DNA of 64,000 bases from Henricia sp. BOLD:AAB3569 (GCA_037783545.1 JBBELK010000064.1:2232001-2296000); one strand, 5' to 3'; positions 1-11,599 are shown, numbered from the stretch's first letter. Notes: generated by a model from the letters alone, not told the origin. Translations and numbers: made by a program.

Positions 1-14
1 TGCTGCTTAACATA

Positions 15-491
15 AAGCCTAGCGTACATCGACCTTGCAACTGGAAGCAACTAGTGGCAACTGGTGTTTCCGGCAACTGGGAGCAACTGATCAGTTGCTC
101 AAAAAGGTTGATGTACGCGCACTTGCAACTACCGGCAACTAAAAAAATCCCAGTTGCCGCGAGTTGCTCATGTTCTACTTTCTGGCAACTAGTTGTACCC
201 AGTTGCAGTTAGTTGCGTCGATGTACGCGTACTTGCAACTAGTTGCTGCCAGTTGCTCGCGTGCATTTGATCACGTGCGCGCACATCGACAGCAACTGCA
301 AGCACAGTTGCTTTCAGTTGCAAGGGCAATGCACTCTGCGCTTTACCGAGTTGCTGTGTCGATGTGCGTGCTCCGAGTTGCCGCTAGTTGCGGAACTAAT
401 CCATTTCTGTCGATGTGCGCGCTACGCACACATCAACAGCAACTGATCAGTTGAGTTGCTTCCAGTTGCAATGTCGATGTACGCTAGGCTT
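15..491. mobile_element. Foldback element built from GCAACT/AGTTGC words
   Basis: The ends are inverted repeats of about 37 bp with a single mismatch. The left arm starts AAGCCTAGCGTACATCGACC at 15 and the right arm ends GTACGCTAGGCTT at 491. The interior holds roughly two dozen copies of GCAACT or its complement AGTTGC, interspersed with CGATGTACGCG-like words. No transposase-like reading frame is present. It is a non-autonomous foldback element with an unusual, almost modular interior. Confidence 0.75.
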
Positions 492-1324
492 GAGACTAAA
501 AAAAATAACAGACTGTCCACCTTCTCTTTCGGGCCAATCAAATTCCAAGAATTTTCCCTACATGTACTTTGTAGGACTGTGCATTTTAAAATAATTTACT
601 AAATTTGGTTATATTTTTGATTGAATGTTTAATATCTGATATGTGAATTTTTGACAAAAACGTCTATATACATGTAATTGGCCCCAAGTTTATGCAAAAA
701 TTAATCTCAGCTCAAACTTTAGACTTTGTTGTAACTTGCATAATGGTCTCTCGCCAGATGAAGAGTTTTTGCAAAAATTATCGTCTGCTCTAACCATGAC
801 CTTGTGTTCAATGTGTTTTATCTTGTACACTGGATTCAACGTTGCATGCAAATGTGACATCAAAGCGGCCGTTTCGGCAACAGAAAAAGTATTTTCTGAA
901 TGACATGTTTGGAGTGGAATGTAGAAAAGCACATACCGAATATTCGATTCGGTACAATGCTATTCAAATATTCAATGGACAATCAAATATTCGATTCGTT
1001 AGGCACAGCCTTACTAATTTGAGGCATTTTTTCTCAAATTCCCCGAAACACTCACTTTTCCCCGACTGTAAAAAGGAAAACTAATTTGTGACTCAAGTCA
1101 CAACACTGCTGCAATATTAAATTTAATCAACCCAGAGGTTGCCAAAGAAAGAACAGTGGACAAACAGCAAACGGCGAAGCGAGAATTTAAATGGTGTTTT
1201 TTATCAATTAAATCTGTGCTATGGAACTGGTCAATTAATTTACAATCATAAAAACCCTACTTAGAAGTTGTTTGGGGTGTTAAAATCAAGGTTTGTGATT
1301 TTTATGCTAATGAAAATTTACATA

Positions 1325-1745
1325 TGCATGAGCAAAGTGGTGATGTCACATTAGGAAAACACAGAAAAATCTCATTCAACTGTGCACAAAAGTTTCCACA
1401 ATTTTCTCCAACTTTCTGAAACTTTTGTAACCCATGACAGTCTACATGTAGGTTTGTTTTACATGTTGCCTGTTGCAAACCATGAAAAAACTAAGCAGCA
1501 TTTTTCCACAATTCCAGTTTGAAGTCTTACACATATGTTTTTTCTTTGCTTTTCTGCCGTGTGTTCCTAAAGTGACATGCCCCAAACAGCGTCCTCTTTC
1601 TGTGAGTTTATGTGAAGAAATTTTCAAAGTAGAAAAATGCCATGGGGCATCAAAATAAACAGTAGTATTGTCTTTCTACACAAGTAATCCTTCATATGCA
1701 GCAAAAAACTGTGCATAAAGTTATTAAGCATTTCAGGGGCCCTTT
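1325..1745 (-). mobile_element. MITE family Q, copy 1
   Basis: The same sequence appears in the opposite orientation at about 39478-39895. Shared blocks include TGATGCCCCATG, CTGTTTGGGGCATGTCACTTT, and the CAGGCAACATGTAAAACAAAC block. The right border reads GGGGCCCTTTAA and the partner's border reads TTTAAAGAGCC, so TTAA is the likely target site. No coding capacity. Confidence 0.65.
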
Positions 1746-1836
1746 AACTCATGTACCCCAGCAAAAGTAGTCAAGACAAGGCATTGTCTTGCCCGAGTAA
1801 TAAAGACAGGTGACTTGTCTGTGATTGGTCCATTAC

Positions 1837-1934
1837 CTGTGGGACATCCAGCCAATCGCTAGCCAGTTTCATGGCTTCTTTTGCATTCTTCAGGGCTTCT
1901 TTTTCATTCCAATCCTCCCAGTCAGGGCACAGAC
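1837..1934 (-). CDS. FLN: Filamin-like protein, exon with C-terminal part of CH2
   Basis: This 98-nt exon encodes the middle-to-late part of the second calponin-homology domain of the filamin actin-binding head. It reads [20 protein letters not shown] followed by [12 protein letters not shown]. That matches the filamin pattern of a CPDW turn, then a helix ending in ADDWLGIPQ-like sequence. The acceptor (AAG before 1934) and donor (CAG then gtaatg at 1836) are both canonical. It begins with two nucleotides that complete the Gly codon opened by the upstream exon at 2986-3249, and it ends on a complete codon. Filamins normally continue after this exon with the segment closing CH2 and then Ig-like repeats, which lie off the left edge. 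Confidence 0.93.
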
Positions 1935-2985
1935 CTTAAAAAAGAAGTAAAAATAGACTGCATTTAAATAAATAGCTATGTATACTATAGGATCAAGAAT
2001 GTGATATCAATCTAAAGTGATTTAACAGGATGCAGTACTCAAGTCGTCGTTTTTGTGGATTTTGACTTTGAATTTTGCACTCAGACTCGAACCGTGTGGA
2101 ATCGTGAACTTGTGGAAGGGCAAGCGAGGCTAAAAAATAATTGTTTTTACTGCCTTTTTTCTCATTTCATTGAAAGTAGGGTTTTTGTTCGACTAGAGCC
2201 GTGTCCGCATTGGACTTGTTTTTTAGGAGGTTTTACCGAGACGATGGTAGAATAAAAAATGGCTAAATTTTACTGCTGTCCGCATTTTGACTTTTTGAAA
2301 CAGTAAAATTTCACCGAGACCGTGGGAGAGGATGCGCAGTGTCCCTTTGCAGTTTGACCTCCACGGCCTGGACATACACTTCCAGAGTGCTTTCACCGAC
2401 TCGCTGTGTCCGCATTGGACTTTTCGTCTCGGGAAAGGTTACCTGAGAACTTTTCCTGGGCAGCAGTTGGCCAGGAAAAGTAACTGCTGGACTCGGGAAA
2501 AGTTCCCGAGAGGAAAACGTCCTGGGCTGTCTGCATTGGACTTAATATGGTTAAAGTACCCATCGTATCAGTAAGTTTTCTCAAAAAAAGTCCAATGCGG
2601 ACAGGCCTTAGGTCTTACTCTATTAAAAGCTTGGAAACTGAAGGTGCGTACATGCATTTCAGGCCATTTTAATTTCCATGCATGTTGTGTGCATTATCTG
2701 CTTCAATCGCTACCTGGAGAACATTAAATTTGAACAAATACACGCAACACAATACGGATAGCACATTGCTCAAACATGGTCGTATTGAGCGTTGCTTTTA
2801 AAATATCTGCTTTGTACGCATCACGTACGTGTATGTACATGTAGTAAGCATGACACATGGATTTTCGGCCTTACTCAGTATTTATGAACCTCATCAAGCT
2901 TATAAACAGAAACTCTAATCCAAGTACAGCTAATTGCATTTTGCTGCTACACACAATAATAAAAGACATCCCTTTTAGTACAAAC
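1935..2985. other. Filamin intron of about 1.05 kb
   Basis: This intron lies between the two CH2 exons. Its right half is unremarkable AT-rich DNA. Its left half contains a foldback transposon at 2195-2610. Confidence 0.85.
2195..2610. mobile_element. Foldback MITE family C (TGTCCGCATTGGACTT ends), copy 1
   Basis: The terminal inverted repeats read GTGTCCGCATTGGACTTG on the left and AAGTCCAATGCGGACAGG on the right. The interior repeats further GTCCGCATTGGACTT and accgagac words. A second copy lies at 18565-18950 with the same internal order. Related but diverged elements occur near 21285 and 22830, and at 24005-24420. Confidence 0.8.
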
Positions 2986-3249
2986 CTGGTGCGCAGGCAT
3001 CGACCAGGGCACCGATAGCCTTGCCATTGTTCCAGTCCTTGGTGAAGTTCTTGATGGGCAGTTCAGGAACCTTGTTCTGGATCCAGCCCAGGAGTCTCTC
3101 CTTGGCAGTAGGCGGCCTCTTTTTGGTGGTGTCGTCGGCTGCTTCGCCCTCGTCTTCCCACATGGGCATGGAGATGGAGTAGTGAAGGATGAGTAGCCAT
3201 ATTAGACCCAAGATTAGCTTCCTCTTTCCGTCCACGATGTCTGTACTAT
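2986..3249 (-). CDS. FLN: Filamin-like protein, exon with end of CH1 and start of CH2
   Basis: This exon supplies the last part of CH1 and the first half of CH2, the tandem actin-binding head of filamin that cross-links F-actin in the cell cortex. The visible order is [20 protein letters not shown], then [10 protein letters not shown] (the hallmark end of filamin CH1). An acidic linker [17 protein letters not shown] follows, then CH2 starting [20 protein letters not shown] and continuing to [10 protein letters not shown]. It opens with AT completing an Asp codon begun in the exon ending at 28348, and closes with a single G continued in the exon at 1837-1934. The acceptor is cctcgcag and the donor is gtttgt. 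The 264-nt length keeps frame throughout. Confidence 0.96.
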
Positions 3250-3319
3250 CTGCGAGGTCAAGAAAAATTCGTGATTATAGCACACTCAACAATATTTTAT
3301 TAATGTACCAACCACCAGG

Positions 3320-3995
3320 ACCTGTTTTCTGTTGCGTATTGAGATTTTGATACCATATTCATCATATTTTTCTTAATACTAATGGGTCTTTCAATCCCTA
3401 TAATTTTCCAGGATATCGTAAAAACCACCAATGTTTTGTAAACTCGGTTCCATAATGCAGTGCAGTGATATATCTTTAATAATTAAAAAATATTCTAAAT
3501 CCCCAAAAATAGCTTACAAACAGAAAGGGCCTGCTGTATTCCCCAAGAATAGCTTCTCAAAAAAACTTCTCAAAAACCACAAAACAGAATCGATGCATGC
3601 ATAATATACATGTATAGTCAAGATGTTTCAGAAACTGGGAAAAAATAGCTCTTTATCTAGAAACCAGTACCGGTACGCAAACAAAAATAGCAGAAAAACA
3701 GCAAAGTAAAATGGCAATTTTTTACAAATTATTAAGAAAATATGTTTCATTCCTGTTTTCCTTTAAATAACATTTTTAAAAATGTGTTTTAAACAGGGAA
3801 GAAACAGGATTGTGTCATTTATCTGTGAGGGTACACCAACCTTTTTCCTTCTACATGCAAATTCGGGATTGCAAATTTCCCGTTTTCTTCCTATGGATAG
3901 TACATGTATTTTGGCGAGGTATTTCATTTTTTTGTTTGGTTAGACAGAAATCCATTTTCTGGAAAAATATCTGAACAAGGTTCTGAAGGAGATTC
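3320..3995 (+). mobile_element. MITE family A, copy 1 (decayed, interrupted)
   Basis: The left half (3328-3480) carries the family blocks TTGAGATTTTGATACCATAT, GGATATCGTAAAAACCACC and GCAGTGCAGTG. The right half (about 3870-3995) carries GATTGCAAATTTCCCG and ATGGATAGTA. Both termini are degraded, and about 390 bp of unrelated DNA separates the halves. Confidence 0.6.
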
Positions 3996-4570
3996 AAAAA
4001 ATGATTAGCATTTAAATGCAATTATTGTATTTTTACCCCAAAAAGGATTTTGAAGAAGAGCAGCATTAACATGGTACATACATGTAGACTTGGTTCATAG
4101 TACCGAACTCGCACCGCAATTTCTAATTTATAGCATGTATGCTTTATTATATGCAACCTGTTTAGGATATCAAGTCCTAACAAAATAATTGCCACCAACG
4201 AGTGTACATACTTGTATACATTACAGCTTCATTGGTAAACATTTTCTTGGTTTTTTTCATAAAATGGAAAATGATATGCAGCAATGGGTATCTGCACCAA
4301 ATATGCAGCCATCTGCAAACAATAGTTTTGAAGATAACATTACTGTTAGCAAAATAACAGTTGTGTGACCAGTGTTTTCATGATAAATATGCCACAAACA
4401 TATGTTAAATTCCATATTTGCAGCTATAGTTTCCCACAGATCATTTTCAATTTCAAATTGCGGTGAGACAATTTTGCTTAATTAGGATTTGTACCCGAGC
4501 CATAGGCTGCCCTCGGGTTTACCTTAAGTCGGCAATTAACTTTATAGGGCCAAGCTGCACTTGATATTAA

Positions 4571-4957
4571 AGGCCCATTATTGCAGATGAAACTTTTTAC
4601 GAGTTCCAAAAAAGACAGATTTGGAAATCTTTTAAAAACAGGAACAAAAGCATTGCATAACTAAAGAATAATGTTGATAAACTGCCCAAGTGCAGAAATT
4701 TCAGCCAAGTAGATTCAGTAATAATACGTACATGTACTTCAGAAAACCTGAGAAATCCATGCATGGTTTTGTGTATGAAATGAACGGTTACAAAGTTGTC
4801 TGCAGACAACTTCTCCCACAAAGGTACCATTTTACATGGGAAAAAAGTCATGTGGTATTTCTTACCATAATTGCAATCAAATCTGGTTTTGTTTGAAATC
4901 CTTGTCAATTCGTGAGGTAAAATTTTGAATAACTACCGTATTGGTGCTTTGAACAAC
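4571..4957 (+). mobile_element. MITE family E, copy at 4.6 kb
   Basis: The left end follows TTAA (4567-4570) and starts AGGCCCATTATTGCAGATG. Inside are the family blocks TTCAGCCAAGTAGATTC, CATGCATGG and GTTGTCTGCAGACAACTT, and a terminal GTCAATTCGTGAGGTAAAAT segment. The same order, on either strand, recurs near 9288, 16400, 29420, 33370, 37090, 37550, 43441 and 53375. This is the commonest repeat in the window. A further fragment lies at about 5100-5250. Confidence 0.75.
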
Positions 4958-6121
4958 ATTACACTACAGAATGGTTGTAAACCTGCAGAAATTTCAGCTC
5001 TATGGGCCTACCTGTCTGATGTCACAGAAATGTTTAGCAAACCTTTAAAAAAAACATGGTTTTTGTGTTGATTGAATGCTAAAAATGACCAAACACTTCT
5101 TAAAATCACCCTCTATTTTCTTACAGAAAGACACGATTTTAGAGCAAAAAAAAAGATTACAAGTGCTCATTACCATACTGTTAACACTGAAAGAAACTTT
5201 CCTCGTCAACTCAAAATAAAATTTTGGGTCATTGTGAACAATAGAATGGGCTTGCCGATCAGTATCAGTTGGTGCTCAAAACAAAAATGAACAGTCACAA
5301 TGTGCGAAAAAAAACAAATCTGCCACAAATTATGTTTGGCACATAAAAATCTCCAGCCTTGGTAACCTTATTAAGGTCGATTGTAAACCTCAACATCTAC
5401 CCCTGGCAGATGACAGTGTTCTTCTGCAATGAGTACATTAAAATGTCATGCGATTGTGGTTGGGTTTAGGAATTTTGAAGTGACTGACTTTTAATAGGTT
5501 GCAGGATATCAGCATGGCAGACAATACCATATTAGGATGACAAAAAGAATCTGGCTACAATTAATGTACTGTATAAAGTTCATGGGGCATAAAAATTACT
5601 ATAAAAATATCAATTCTAGGAGGGATTTTACATTTACTGGGGTATAAAATATGCCCATACACCTGTACGTGTATGTACACGTACAGTGTTAGTGGTAAGG
5701 TTGCTGACTCAAGCTTGTACTCTGAATTGAGCCACACCCGAGTCACTATTTTGATTTGAGACTTGACGCGATGCAACTTTAGACTGTATGTACTATATAT
5801 GTATGTACATGTACAATTTTTTTTTCTTAATAAAACTTTAATCCTCGGCGCCATATTTGCAAAATGCAAACCTTTGTACATGTACCAAATTTAGCCCAAA
5901 TTATATTTTTGCAACCACAATTTGGGGATTATATTCATATCAGAAACACTATTCAAAATGGAACCTATTTTGCTAAACAAAGTATCTGCCAATGTTTCAT
6001 GGTAATGATATATCTGAAGTTATGAATTCTTAATGTTTTTACTGTTTAGCACAGCAAAGAATCAGTACTTTGTTAAACTCAAAGGCAACAATGGGAGTGA
6101 CTTGAACTTTGAAAACATTAA

Positions 6122-6256
6122 AGGCACATACTCGTCAGCAATGCGCGCGCGCCAAATTCGTGCCACAAAATACGCAGCTCTATGCCTTTGCTATGAAGCT
6201 GCGTATTTCGTAGCACTAATTTGGCGCGCGCGCATATTGCCGAGGAGCCTGTGCCT
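6122..6256. mobile_element. Perfect-hairpin MITE family B, copy 1, with TTAA duplication
   Basis: The element starts AGGCAC and ends GTGCCT, directly flanked by TTAA at 6118-6121 and 6257-6260. Almost all of the 135 bp folds back on itself through AATGCGCGCGCGCCAAATT and its complement, around a short loop near ATGCCTTTGCTAT. A near-identical copy lies 1.3 kb away. TTAA duplication is the signature of piggyBac-type transposition. Confidence 0.85.
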
Positions 6257-7402
6257 TTAACTGAAAAGTAAAATCATATAATATACTGGTTCAGTTTTTT
6301 TTTTCAAATACAAGGCAATTTCATATTGCATTGTACTAAATATGCGAGTGCGATATACCGTACTACAGTGTATGTAACTTAAGTGGTAGTAGAATACCTG
6401 TACCAGTATGTACCACAACAATGCCAAAGTTGTGTTGAATATACTGTGCATTAGACCTATTCATTTTTTAATCTTACAAAAAAGTCTACATGAACATGTA
6501 CATTGTGTACTGGGGTACATGTAGATCCAAACACAGCATAATGTCATACAGTGGTAATGTTGCCAGGTTTACATTCCAACACACTCCAGAGAACAAAGTT
6601 CAAGGAAAATCCACAGCCAAACAGCAAGGCAAATATATACAAACTGGCTTTGATGTGGTATCTTTCTCATGGCATTGACATGCCATAGAAACCTAGTTTT
6701 GCTCAGAAAAACCCCTGCATATTATGGCTCAAGGTAGGGAAGAATGGATTTTCCCAACACAAATATTTGAAAGAGGCCTACGTACACCTATGTATGTAGC
6801 TGCAAATTTAATTTTTTTTCTTCTGATTTTGGGGTGTTTTCAGAATTACACCCAAAACTTGTCGGGATCATGGTTCATACAGAGTCGCAGGTGCAGCCTT
6901 ACACTGTACGCCTACATGTATACCACCCTCAGACCTAAAGAAAACACAGCAAATTGTGGCTAATAATAAAGTGGGCAACAAAAATAATTGTTTAACCCAA
7001 CAGCTCTCGCTGGTAACAAGTAATGTGTCATTACTTCTCAGAGATTTGTTGGCAATGTTGAGTATTATAAATGTTCCTTGTCAAGGTCAATAACCAGCAA
7101 TAGTAGCCATGCACCCTTACTGAACACAAGATTTGAAAGAGGACGAGTCTTGAAAGCTTTGACTACATGCCTATCAATTGAGGGCATGTTAATTTTGCAG
7201 AAATGAATTTCACCGAGTTGAGCATGGAAGACAGGTTATTTTGGGGCACTTTGAGGACTATATGGTCAAAGTCTACAAAAATACAAAGTCTGCGAAAATT
7301 GTACCTGTATTACATTACAGGAAACCTAATACATCTAAAGAAAACATCGCACTGTGGGAGATATGGGCTCATACCCATAGCAGGATTTATTTTAAGGGTT
7401 AA

Positions 7403-7534
7403 AGGCACAGGCTCGTCAGCAATGCGCGCCCGCCAAATTCGTGCTCGAAACACGCAGCTTCATGCCTTTGCTATGGAGCTGCGTATTGCGTGGCACACAT
7501 TTGGCGGGCGCGCATTGCTGACGAGCCTGTGCCT
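7403..7534. mobile_element. Perfect-hairpin MITE family B, copy 2, with TTAA duplication
   Basis: Same AGGCAC...GTGCCT ends and loop as the copy at 6122-6256, flanked by TTAA at 7399-7402 and 7535-7538. The arms read GGCTCGTCAGCAATGCGCGC and the matching GCGCGCATTGCTGACGAGCC. They are better matched than in copy 1, which suggests more recent insertion. Confidence 0.87.
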
Positions 7535-7885
7535 TTAAGCCACAAGTCATTGTAAACGCAAACAATTTTTTAAAATAAACTTTAGAAATTTCAAAATGTT
7601 TACAAGTTTCACTATTTTTTTTTTCTCCTAGCATCTATAGAAAAGAGAAATTCAGTGCACAAAGCCATTTATCAGTGCATCAAAAATTTGCCAACTTTAA
7701 GCCATGTACGGATAAGCTATTCATCAGGCGCTGTAAAAAGCCTCATTGAAAGGGTCAAAGGTCACCGTTATACTTTTTTTTTAATTCAAAAATATGTTGG
7801 GTTCCATGCAGTCTATTTCACATGAATGCCATGCATTTATTGGTGTATATGTGTATTGCACATTTACTTGACAACCAAGAAGAGT

Positions 7886-8056
7886 GTGTTGTGGCCGAGC
7901 GGTCTAGTGCGTCGAACTTAAGTTCCTGTGCTAGTACTAGAATGTAGGTTCGATTCCGGGCCGCGACAGGTTGTGGCACCTGTGCCCTTGAGCAAGGCAC
8001 TCAACCACACTTGCTCCCATTCCTGTAATTGGCGGTCTTTCCGCTGTTGGATGTGG

Positions 8057-8110
<54 letters not shown>
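7886..8110 (+). mobile_element. tRNA-derived SINE with (AAAT)n tail
   Basis: The 5' head looks like a tRNA, with an A-box-like TGGCCGAGCGG near 7892 and a B-box-like GGTTCGATTCC near 7948. It is followed by a body with TGTGCCCTTGAGCAAGGCAC, a core seen in many metazoan SINEs. The 3' end is a long TAAA/AAAT microsatellite (8057-8110). A relative with the same core lies on the other strand at about 14259-14516. Confidence 0.85.
8057..8110. repeat. TAAA tetranucleotide microsatellite (SINE tail)
   Basis: About 13 uninterrupted TAAA units at the 3' end of the SINE. The likely origin is the retrotransposition tail. Confidence 0.97.
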
Positions 8111-8111
<1 letters not shown>

Positions 8112-8904
8112 GAGTTAAATATTTGTAAGTTTAGATTTAAATGCATTTTACAAACACTACAGGTACCATATAGGAGTACATGAAGGCTAGACACCTCATG
8201 CGTGTACATATACTAGACATTCAGGGGCCATTCACGTGTATTTGTAGACAAACATGTATGCAGACCAGCACCAGCCAAATTTAACAGCTTTGAATGTTTC
8301 TATTATATTTCAGTACTTTGACTTTTGTAAAAGGCCTTGGGGGAGGGGAAAGAAAAAGAAAAAAGAAATTAAAGCACAGGGTTCCAACTTCCAGATCAGA
8401 CTGCTAATATGCAGCCATATTTAGGTACCCATATTATGCATCCTTGCACGTTGGACAATTTCTCTTTTTCTGGGAACTCATTCTTCCACAAAGCCGAGTC
8501 TCATTCATCAACGCCCACAACGACCATTCATTTCCACTTTTCGGAGCCATGCTGCCTGAATACACACATTGTGAATCATCCACTTATACAATTGAATTTT
8601 TGCACCCATTGTTACTTATTCGCCTACCAAGCGTGAAGGGATTACGACCTCTCACATAGGTACCGGTATGTGTACAATATAGGCCAAATATGTACATGTA
8701 GCATTAAAAATCTTTTAAGCCATATCCAGAAATCCTGTGAGGATCCATTCTCGATTAAAGGTAGAACACATGATTGGTCAACCGTTACAAATAGTTTGAT
8801 CACCCTGTGTGATTGAAGATAAGCATGTTTAAAACCAACCCGAGTAAAAGTCCGTTCCGTACTTCGTCTAACTTTTGAGAAAAGTAAAAAAAAGCATATA
8901 GTCA

Positions 8905-9045
8905 CTTCGCCCAAAAAACCACTTCACCCTAAACCAATTCGCCCTTAAACACGGCCTGTGCACGAAAGTGGTTTTTGGGCGAAGTGGCTATTGGGCGGAG
9001 TGGCTTTTGAGCGAAGTGGTTCGCAGGGCGAAGTGGTCCACAGGG
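8905..9045. repeat. GGGCGAAGTGG word repeat with hairpin partner
   Basis: The left half has CACTTCGCCC-like words (CACTTCGCCCAAAAAACCAC and CCAATTCGCCC). The right half (8962-9045) has five spaced copies of GGGCGAAGTGG-like words. The halves are inverted relative to each other, so the whole can fold. No coding role is apparent. Confidence 0.65.
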
Positions 9046-9287
9046 AGAAGTGAATTTTCGTCTCATGAGACACAAATTAATTGTTTTACTCATTCCTCAA
9101 AGATAAATAGCACTTCAGACAAAACTATTTCAGGGAAAGTTTTCTCCCGTCATCAGGTTTATATTGTGTACATGTATGTAAGTTATGTGTAAATCTGTGA
9201 ACATTTCAAGATACCAATCAAGTGTTCTACATGTACCTTAATATTATTTACAACGAATATGATGAACTCAAAATACTCTGCACTTAA

Positions 9288-9600
9288 AGCCCCAATACAT
9301 CATTCTCAGTTACCCAAAATTTTACTTGACGAGTTGACAAGAAGAACCCGACTAAAAGTGTTTTGGCAGAAATTGCCAACTGAAGGCCAGTGCTTTTTTT
9401 AAATAGTTGTCTGCAGACAACTTTTTTACCAATTATTCATTTATGAACAAAAAACATGCATGGATTTTTCAGGTTCTCTGCAGTAGGCCTACGGTATTAA
9501 TGCATCTATGTGGCTGAAATTTCTACAAGGCAGTTTTATCAACATACGCTTTTAGTCACGGGCGGAAATAACGCCGTTTTAAACAGTTTACCAAACATGT
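9288..9600 (-). mobile_element. MITE family E, copy at 9.3 kb
   Basis: Begins after TTAA (9284-9287) with AGCCCCAATACATCATT. It contains the ACGAGTTGACAAGAAGAACC block, the GTTGTCTGCAGACAAC palindrome, CATGCATGGATTTTTCAGG, and TGGCTGAAATTTCTACAAGG. Orientation is opposite to the copy at 4571. Confidence 0.75.
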
Positions 9601-9718
9601 GTACTCTATATTAAATTCATTCAAAATTGGAGCTTATTTCTTGGCGTTCAACTTTTGTATGTCTGCAATTAATACAATATAAAAAGCAATTTTGTGGCAG
9701 ATAACCTCCTACATGTAC

Positions 9719-10022
9719 ATGGGTCTTTCCACAGTAAAGGGGGCATTTTGGCAACACAGACCTTTTTTCCAGAAAATACCGGGACGGACACATTTTAGGC
9801 CGTCCCAGTTACGAGCGTATTGGAAATTTGTACACAGGGCTTTTAGAAAGGCATGTTGTTACACCATTTGTAACCTTTTTTTGGGCCTACATGTAAGTGA
9901 CATGTATCTCTTCAGAACAACTGAAACTTATTTCTTTTATTTTGAGACCAGACAAAGGTATTATCTTGAAAATATGGTCTTTGTTGCCAAAATGCCCCCT
10001 TTCCCGTGGAAAGGCTCACATG
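9719..10022. mobile_element. Foldback MITE with GGGTCTTTCCAC ends
   Basis: The left arm GGGTCTTTCCACAGTAAAGG, GGGCATTTTGGCAACA, pairs with the right arm TTGTTGCCAAAATGCCCC, CTTTCCCGTGGAAAGGC. About 300 bp in all. Only one copy was found here. Confidence 0.7.
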
Positions 10023-10117
10023 AACATTTGTGGGCTCTCATAAAGGTTTTGTAACCTTTGCAAAGATATTTTAAGCTCATTCAAACTGATTTTGACTTGA
10101 ATGTATAAAATACTCGT

Positions 10118-10320
10118 GGTCCATCCGGTAGGACTAGAGTGAAAATACACGTGCGACCACGGTAACAAGCGAAGGAACAAAGCGTTGTCCATCACTTACA
10201 TGTGTATCTGAGCACGAATGATTTTGTTTTCAGTCCAGTCACGGTGATATGCCCGTATACAAAGGCATATGACACCGGGTCAAAAATACCAGGATGTGCG
10301 ACCACGAGAATAAGGGAATA
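10118..10320 (+). mobile_element. MITE family J, copy 1
   Basis: Shares GCCCGTATACAAAGGCATATG, GCGAAGGAACAAAGC and the GTGCGACCACG ends with an inverted copy at 43843-44065. Trimmed of ambiguous ends; no coding capacity. Confidence 0.65.
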
Positions 10321-10793
10321 AAATATTACATGTCCGCATTTCAAAACAACCCTGCTTACGTTACCGATTTCAGGAAGTTCGAAATATTACATTTCAGCTT
10401 TGATTTCAAAAAGTGACCACACTTGCAACAAAAACCTTGTTGTGCATCTTGCACTGACAAAATCACCGATCTCAAGTGGAGAACACTGAACACGTGTTGG
10501 TGCAATGAAGAACTTAATGTCTGTTTACCCATACATGTACTGTGAGGACACTTCCATTGGGATTAAAAAAATAAAAGTATTGGATAACTTGTCTCCCACC
10601 GACTGAATATTAAATACAATTTATAAGAACATGTCCAGGTACAGTATTTGTGTTCTTTTTGTACCGTAGGCTGTACATGTACCTAAACAGAAATGTTCAT
10701 GTATGACTGGTGTTCACACACATGATTTTAAGTACAAGTGTTGGTTTCCACACCATCCTATTGAAAGATTATTTAGCACCGACAGCCTTGTTT

Positions 10794-11027
10794 TAAGCTG
10801 GCTGTATACCTTGCGTTCCAACTCCGTTGCGTTTGCACAGACACCAAATTTTGAGCATGCTCGAAATTCTGCGATTGCGTTGCGATGGACTAGTACACAA
10901 AATCATGACTACATTTACGTCGCCATCGGAACGCATCGCAAAACCCCTACACCTTATGATGCAACTGCACAACATGCGCTATCGTGATCGAATCACGGAC
11001 AAAACGCAAGGTGTACGGCCGGCTTTA
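10794..11027. mobile_element. Foldback MITE with GCTGGCTGTATACCTTGCGTT ends
   Basis: The left arm AGCTGGCTGTATACCTTGCG pairs with the right arm CGCAAGGTGTACGGCCGGCT. The interior repeats GCGTTGCGATGG and its complement CCATCGGAACGCATCGC. Short in-frame stretches here are by-products of the inverted repeat. Confidence 0.7.
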
Positions 11028-11599
11028 CACACATGCTGAGCCATTGTATTACGTCTTTTTGTTTGTAAATTTTATCACAAAAAAGCACAGAGACACTCAA
11101 TTTCGATGTAATTTAAATCCCTCTGTAGATAAAGTAAACTAAGAATTTATAAACAATTGTGGAAAATTTTTAACCAAAAATAAACCTTACTTTTATAAAC
11201 TAGCTGATGTATTAATTAATTACTCCTCAAGACATAATTCAAGACAAACTTGCACCATGTGTACAATGTACAGTATACACATTTTATCACAGCGACTTGG
11301 CCAATCACAGAGCATGTTACTAACATTCCTCCATGAAAGCTGCACTCTGATTGGTCCTGTGCCAACATTCCAAACATGACTGCTGCATATTTTCTGCATA
11401 GCAGTCATGAGGCATCACTGTCTGCTTGCCTGCAAAGGCACTGAATGCAACACCTCATTATATACGGCACATACAAGTTTGAGGGCGGTATTGACATTCC
11501 CCACAAGATGGCTCCGTTGGAAATATTGTTACACACAATTTTGGAGATAATACAATTATCGCAGCGCTGTTATATAATTTTGCTTTAGTTTACAGTCCA

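Larger units (their letters stand above)
1..1836. other. Filamin intron (left edge), repeat-filled
   Basis: No filamin exon was found left of the donor at 1836. The segment after CH2, which in filamins leads to the first Ig-like repeat, must lie outside the window. The stretch holds the GCAACT-rich foldback (15-491) and one copy of a long MITE (about 1325-1745). The DNA between them is AT-rich and nothing was recognised in it. Confidence 0.6.

Noticed and set aside
1-1836. Next filamin exon (end of CH2 to first Ig-like repeat)
   Set aside because: I searched the minus strand for the expected continuation after DVPQ and saw none before the window ends.
7937-8209. Minus-strand frame with a YLFI tandem repeat
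   Set aside because: It is the translation of the TAAA microsatellite tail of a SINE.
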